Part shown: positions 31,628 to 34,333 of the stretch, piece by piece
Numbering within the stretch: position 1 is the first letter of the stretch
How the letters are laid out: each line of letters starts with the position of its first letter
NCBI RefSeq assembly: GCF_013036045.1
Contig: NZ_WTPX01000040.1
Coordinates: forward strand, 1 to 34,333
From: Alienimonas chondri
Lineage (GTDB): Bacteria; Planctomycetota; Planctomycetia; Planctomycetales; Planctomycetaceae
Length of the DNA stretch: 34,333 nt
Reading direction: 5' to 3'
Position numbers and translations under genes: made by a program
Notes under the pieces: model-generated
Told to the model about the DNA's origin: nothing
Seen by the model: only the letters and a program-made list of their open reading frames with translations
Databases searched by the model: none

Positions 31628-33982
31628 ATGTCTTCGGAAACCCGGCGTTCCCTGTTGAAGCAACTCGGCGTCGGCAGCGCCCTCCTCACGCTGCCCGACC
31701 TGGGACACGCACAGGACGCCGCGAAGAGCGAGGGCGCGGACGATTCGACCCCGCGCGCCGCCGAACTGTCGTTCGCGGACACGCACGATCGCATCTTCCT
31801 CAGCGGCGAGTGCTGGGCCAATCCCATGGAGGATTGGGTCGTCAAGGACGGCATGGCCGAGTGCGCCACCACCGCCCTGAACCGCAATCTGCACCGCATC
31901 ACCCATCAACTGACCGACGCGTCCGGCCGGATGGAGATGTCGGTCGTCCTGGCCCGGGCGGAGCTGCGGAAGGTCGATCACGGCGCCGGGTTTCGCATCG
32001 GCATTCAGAGCGAACTGAACGAATATCGCAGCAACTGCTTCGCCCGGAACGGCGTCGACGCGGGGGTTCGCGACGGGGAGCTGTTCATCGGCAAGACGTC
32101 GAAGCCGTTCGATGGGTTGGACGATCCGCAGGATCTCAAACTGACGCTAACCGGCGAGGGCAACGGCGAGGCGTTCGACCTGACCCTCACGGCGACCGAC
32201 GCCGACGGAGCGGAGATCGGCTCGGTCGCCGCGTCGATCCCCGCGGCGCAAGCGCTCGGCAATGTGGCGCTGGTGAGTTCGTTCGGTCGGGAGATGAAGG
32301 GGGCCGGCGCCAAGGGACCGGCGACGGGGAGCCGTTACCGGTTCGACCGCTGGACCGTCGCCGGCGACGCGTTCACCGTCTCGCCGGAGCGCCAGTTCGG
32401 ACCGCTGCTGTGGTCCATGTACAGCCTGTCGGACTCGCGTAGCGACGAAGGCTTCGTCCTCAAGATGAGCGCGTTGACCGGACCGCTGGGCGAAAAGGAC
32501 AACCGCAACGTCGAACTATTCGTCGAACGGGACGGCGGCTGGCAGTCGCTGGGAACCGCCGAACTCGATTCGGATGCGTGGGTCGCCACGTTCCGCATTC
32601 CCAAATGGGACGCCTCGACCGACAAGCCTTATCGACTCGTCTACCGCGAGGAGCGCCCCAGCGGCGCCGAGACGGAGCATGAATGGACCGGCACGATCCA
32701 GGCCAATCCGAGCGGGCGGCCGCTGCGGATGGCGGCGCTGACCTGCCAGAACGATTACGGCTTTCCCTACGAGCCGGTCGCCGAGAATCTGCTGCGGCTC
32801 AAGCCGGATCTGCTGTATTTCTCGGGAGATCAGATCTACGAGAGCCACGGCGGCTACGGCCTGATTCGCCGGCCGGCCGATCGGGCGATTCTGAACTACC
32901 TCCGCAAGTACTACATGCACGGGTGGTCGTTTCGCGAGGCGATGAGAGATGCGCCGACCCTCTGCCTGCCGGACGATCACGATGTGTTCCAAGGGAACAT
33001 CTGGGGCGAGGCGGGGGCGCCGATGGACGTGACCGACGGCGGAGCGTCCAGCCGCGGCGGGTACATCGAACCGGCTCGGATGGTAAACGTCGTGCACAAA
33101 TCGACGGTCGCCCACCACCCGGACCCGTTCGACCCGACGCCGGTCAAGCAGGACATCAGCGTCTATTACGGCGACATGGTTTACGGGGACGTCAGCTTCG
33201 CGATCGTCGCCGACCGGCAGTGGAAGAGCGGCCCGGAACGGGTCGATACCGCCAGCGGCCGGGCCGACCACGTCCTCGACCCGGATTTCGACACTTCAAA
33301 GCTCGACCAGCCGGGCCTCGTGCTCCTCGGCGAGCGTCAGGAGGAGTTCCTGAAGCAGTGGGCGAAGGATTGGAGGGGGCATGGACTGAAAGTTTTGCTG
33401 AGCCAAACCGTGTTTGCCGGCGTGGCGACGCATCACGGCGGCTACAACGGCTATCTGAAAGCCGACCTCGACAGCGGCGCCTGGCCGCAGACGCCCCGGA
33501 ATCGCGCCGTCCGCATTCTCCGCGAGGCGATGCCGCTGCATATCAACGGGGATCAGCACCTCACGTCGCTGGTGCAATACGGCGTGGATCAGCAGCGCGA
33601 CAGCTGCTGGTCGTTCTGCACACCGGCGATCTCAGCGGGCTATCCGCGGTGGTGGCGCCCCGACGAAGTGGGCATGCCGCACGCCAATCGCCCGGCCCAC
33701 GGCATTCCAAATACCGGAGAATACGTCGACGGCTTCGGCAACCTGGCGTTCGTCTACGGCGTCGGCAATCCCGAAGTCGCCTCCAAACGAAACCGCTACG
33801 AACGGGCCCATCAGAAGGGCAGCGGCTTCGGCTTCGTCACCTTCGACACCCAGGCGAAGACCTATCGCCTCGAGTCGTTCCGCTTCCTGACTGACGCGAC
33901 CGGAGGGGAGGAGGCCGAACAATTCCCCGGATGGCCGGTCACGATCCATCAGGAGGAAAACGCCGGCCGGAATCGCCTGTAG
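31628..33982 (+). CDS. Tat-exported PhoD-like phosphodiesterase/phosphatase, long form
   Basis: The 784-aa protein starts with a twin-arginine signal ([21 protein letters not shown]), so it is exported folded. Residues about 45-245 form a beta-rich domain like a LamG/concanavalin sandwich ([18 protein letters not shown] to RYRFDRWTV), absent from the classical enzyme. A PhoD N-terminal-like domain follows (about 255-360), then the metallophosphatase domain with [10 protein letters not shown] (398-407), [11 protein letters not shown] (447-457) and [11 protein letters not shown] (638-648). The ATG at 31628 is chosen because it starts the Tat signal; the frame runs back to 31484 without one. Compared with the 507-aa paralogue at 20544 it is a different subtype. 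Confidence 0.9.
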   Translation: MSSETRRSLLKQLGVGSALLTLPDLGHAQDAAKSEGADDSTPRAAELSFADTHDRIFLSGECWANPMEDWVVKDGMAECATTALNRNLHRITHQLTDASGRMEMSVVLARAELRKVDHGAGFRIGIQSELNEYRSNCFARNGVDAGVRDGELFIGKTSKPFDGLDDPQDLKLTLTGEGNGEAFDLTLTATDADGAEIGSVAASIPAAQALGNVALVSSFGREMKGAGAKGPATGSRYRFDRWTVAGDAFTVSPERQFGPLLWSMYSLSDSRSDEGFVLKMSALTGPLGEKDNRNVELFVERDGGWQSLGTAELDSDAWVATFRIPKWDASTDKPYRLVYREERPSGAETEHEWTGTIQANPSGRPLRMAALTCQNDYGFPYEPVAENLLRLKPDLLYFSGDQIYESHGGYGLIRRPADRAILNYLRKYYMHGWSFREAMRDAPTLCLPDDHDVFQGNIWGEAGAPMDVTDGGASSRGGYIEPARMVNVVHKSTVAHHPDPFDPTPVKQDISVYYGDMVYGDVSFAIVADRQWKSGPERVDTASGRADHVLDPDFDTSKLDQPGLVLLGERQEEFLKQWAKDWRGHGLKVLLSQTVFAGVATHHGGYNGYLKADLDSGAWPQTPRNRAVRILREAMPLHINGDQHLTSLVQYGVDQQRDSCWSFCTPAISAGYPRWWRPDEVGMPHANRPAHGIPNTGEYVDGFGNLAFVYGVGNPEVASKRNRYERAHQKGSGFGFVTFDTQAKTYRLESFRFLTDATGGEEAEQFPGWPVTIHQEENAGRNRL

Positions 33983-34012
33983 GCCGGCTCGTCGAGGCCG
34001 GCCTCAAGGCGA

Positions 34013-34030
34013 ATCGCCCTGACGGGCGAT
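34013..34030. terminator. Possible hairpin between convergent genes
   Basis: atcgccc-tgac-gggcgat gives a 7-bp perfect stem with a four-base loop. It lies between the phosphatase stop (33982) and the minus-strand stop at 34034. A second GC-rich palindrome, aggccggcct, is just upstream at 33995-34004. There is no U run. Confidence 0.4.
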
Positions 34031-34033
34031 CGA

Positions 34034-34180
34034 GCTATCGCACCACGCCCAGCACGCGGGCGGCGGGGCGGGTGAGATCGACCGGAACGCCGCCGGTGGT
34101 GACGGCGGAACGTTCGTTGCCGGCCGCGTCGCGGGCGGTCACGCGGACGAACACGCGGCCGGCGCCCTGTCGATCGGCTG
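34034..34180 (-). CDS. C-terminal end of a planctomycete repeat protein (partial)
   Basis: On the minus strand the frame ending in TAG at 34034-34036 encodes GRVFVRVTARDAAGNERSA followed by VPVDLTRPAARVLGVV and the stop. The pattern VxVRVTARDAAGN is the last strand region of Ig-like/fibronectin-like domains that end many large planctomycete proteins. The frame stays open to the window edge, but beyond about 34170 the plus strand looks more like coding sequence, so I mark only the convincing part. The gene is cut or rearranged; see the finding at this place. Confidence 0.55.
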
Positions 34181-34333
34181 GCGCATCGAGGACGACCGCC
34201 CCGCCGCCGCTCCGGCGCCCGGGGGGCCGTCCATTTCGAGAACCCGCAACTTCAAGATCGGTTACGCCGTCGACCGCGTCGGCAGCAGCGGCGTGGGGGC
34301 GGTTGAGGTGTACATCACGCCCGACGGCGGCCG
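34171..34333 (+). pseudogene. Plus-strand domain fragment without a start
   Basis: The plus strand reads ALSIGWRIEDD, then RNFKIGYAVDRVGSSGVGAV, then EVYITPDGG up to the window end. This has the feel of an internal domain of the same large planctomycete protein type as the minus-strand fragment next to it. The frame has no ATG, GTG or TTG from its upstream stop (TGA at 34020) to this block, so it cannot start a gene here. It is either a rearranged fragment or an assembly join at a contig end. Confidence 0.4.

Overview
The window looks like a piece of a Planctomycetota genome, most likely class Planctomycetia; genus not determinable from this sequence. The grounds are very high G+C with strong GC bias at third codon positions, a secreted Cys-rich repeat protein of the planctomycete cell-surface type, a DUF1080 protein, an FGly sulfatase, two PhoD-like phosphatases, a PEP-CTERM protein, several lipoproteins, and housekeeping genes scattered outside their classical operons. 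Both ends cut through coding sequence and the right end looks structurally abnormal, so the window may be a whole draft contig.

Layout. 1-957: 3' part of a Cys-rich surface protein (+) ending at a strong bidirectional terminator. 972-8269: minus-strand run with a stand-alone receiver domain, a membrane alpha/beta hydrolase, FabF-type ketosynthase, a Uma2 nuclease, a sensor histidine kinase and a membrane PP2C phosphatase. 8418-8897: divergent PEGA lipoprotein. 8934-11830: FolE2 GTP cyclohydrolase and a secreted alpha/alpha-toroid-like protein (-). 12059-12586: McsA-like zinc/UVR protein (+), facing ribosomal protein S18 across a palindromic intergenic element. 12744-16460 (-): rpsR, an M24 peptidase, a secreted unknown and an Mrp-type Fe-S carrier ATPase, divergent from a [2Fe-2S] ferredoxin (16606-16962). 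16969-17408: a compact inverted-repeat-bounded element whose only cargo is a four-helix-bundle (S23/IVS-type) gene. 17412-18812: HD phosphohydrolase (-). 18973-23818: DUF1080 protein (+), membrane protein (-), and a translationally coupled PhoD-like phosphatase plus sulfatase (+). 23846-26859 (-): lipoprotein, two small planctomycete-type unknowns, and a class I/II aminotransferase. 26999-33982 (+): lipoprotein, chorismate synthase, PEP-CTERM metalloprotease, YjbQ protein, tRNA-Arg(CCT), and a Tat-exported PhoD-like protein. 34034-34333: C-terminal end of a minus-strand repeat protein abutting plus-strand sequence that reads like a related domain.

The genes fall into three themes: central biosynthesis (FabF, FolE2, AroC, aminotransferase, Fe-S handling), exported degradation of sulfated or phosphorylated polymers (sulfatase, PhoD-like proteins, DUF1080, metalloprotease), and signalling (histidine kinase, receiver, PP2C phosphatase). 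I see no prophage, transposase, CRISPR array, secretion system or biosynthetic cluster. The best candidate for something undescribed is the inverted-repeat-bounded four-helix-bundle unit at 16969-17408, which resembles a 23S rRNA intervening sequence living between two protein genes. Weaker candidates are the palindromic element at 12597-12733 and an Mrp homologue lacking its cluster-binding cysteines beside a ferredoxin.
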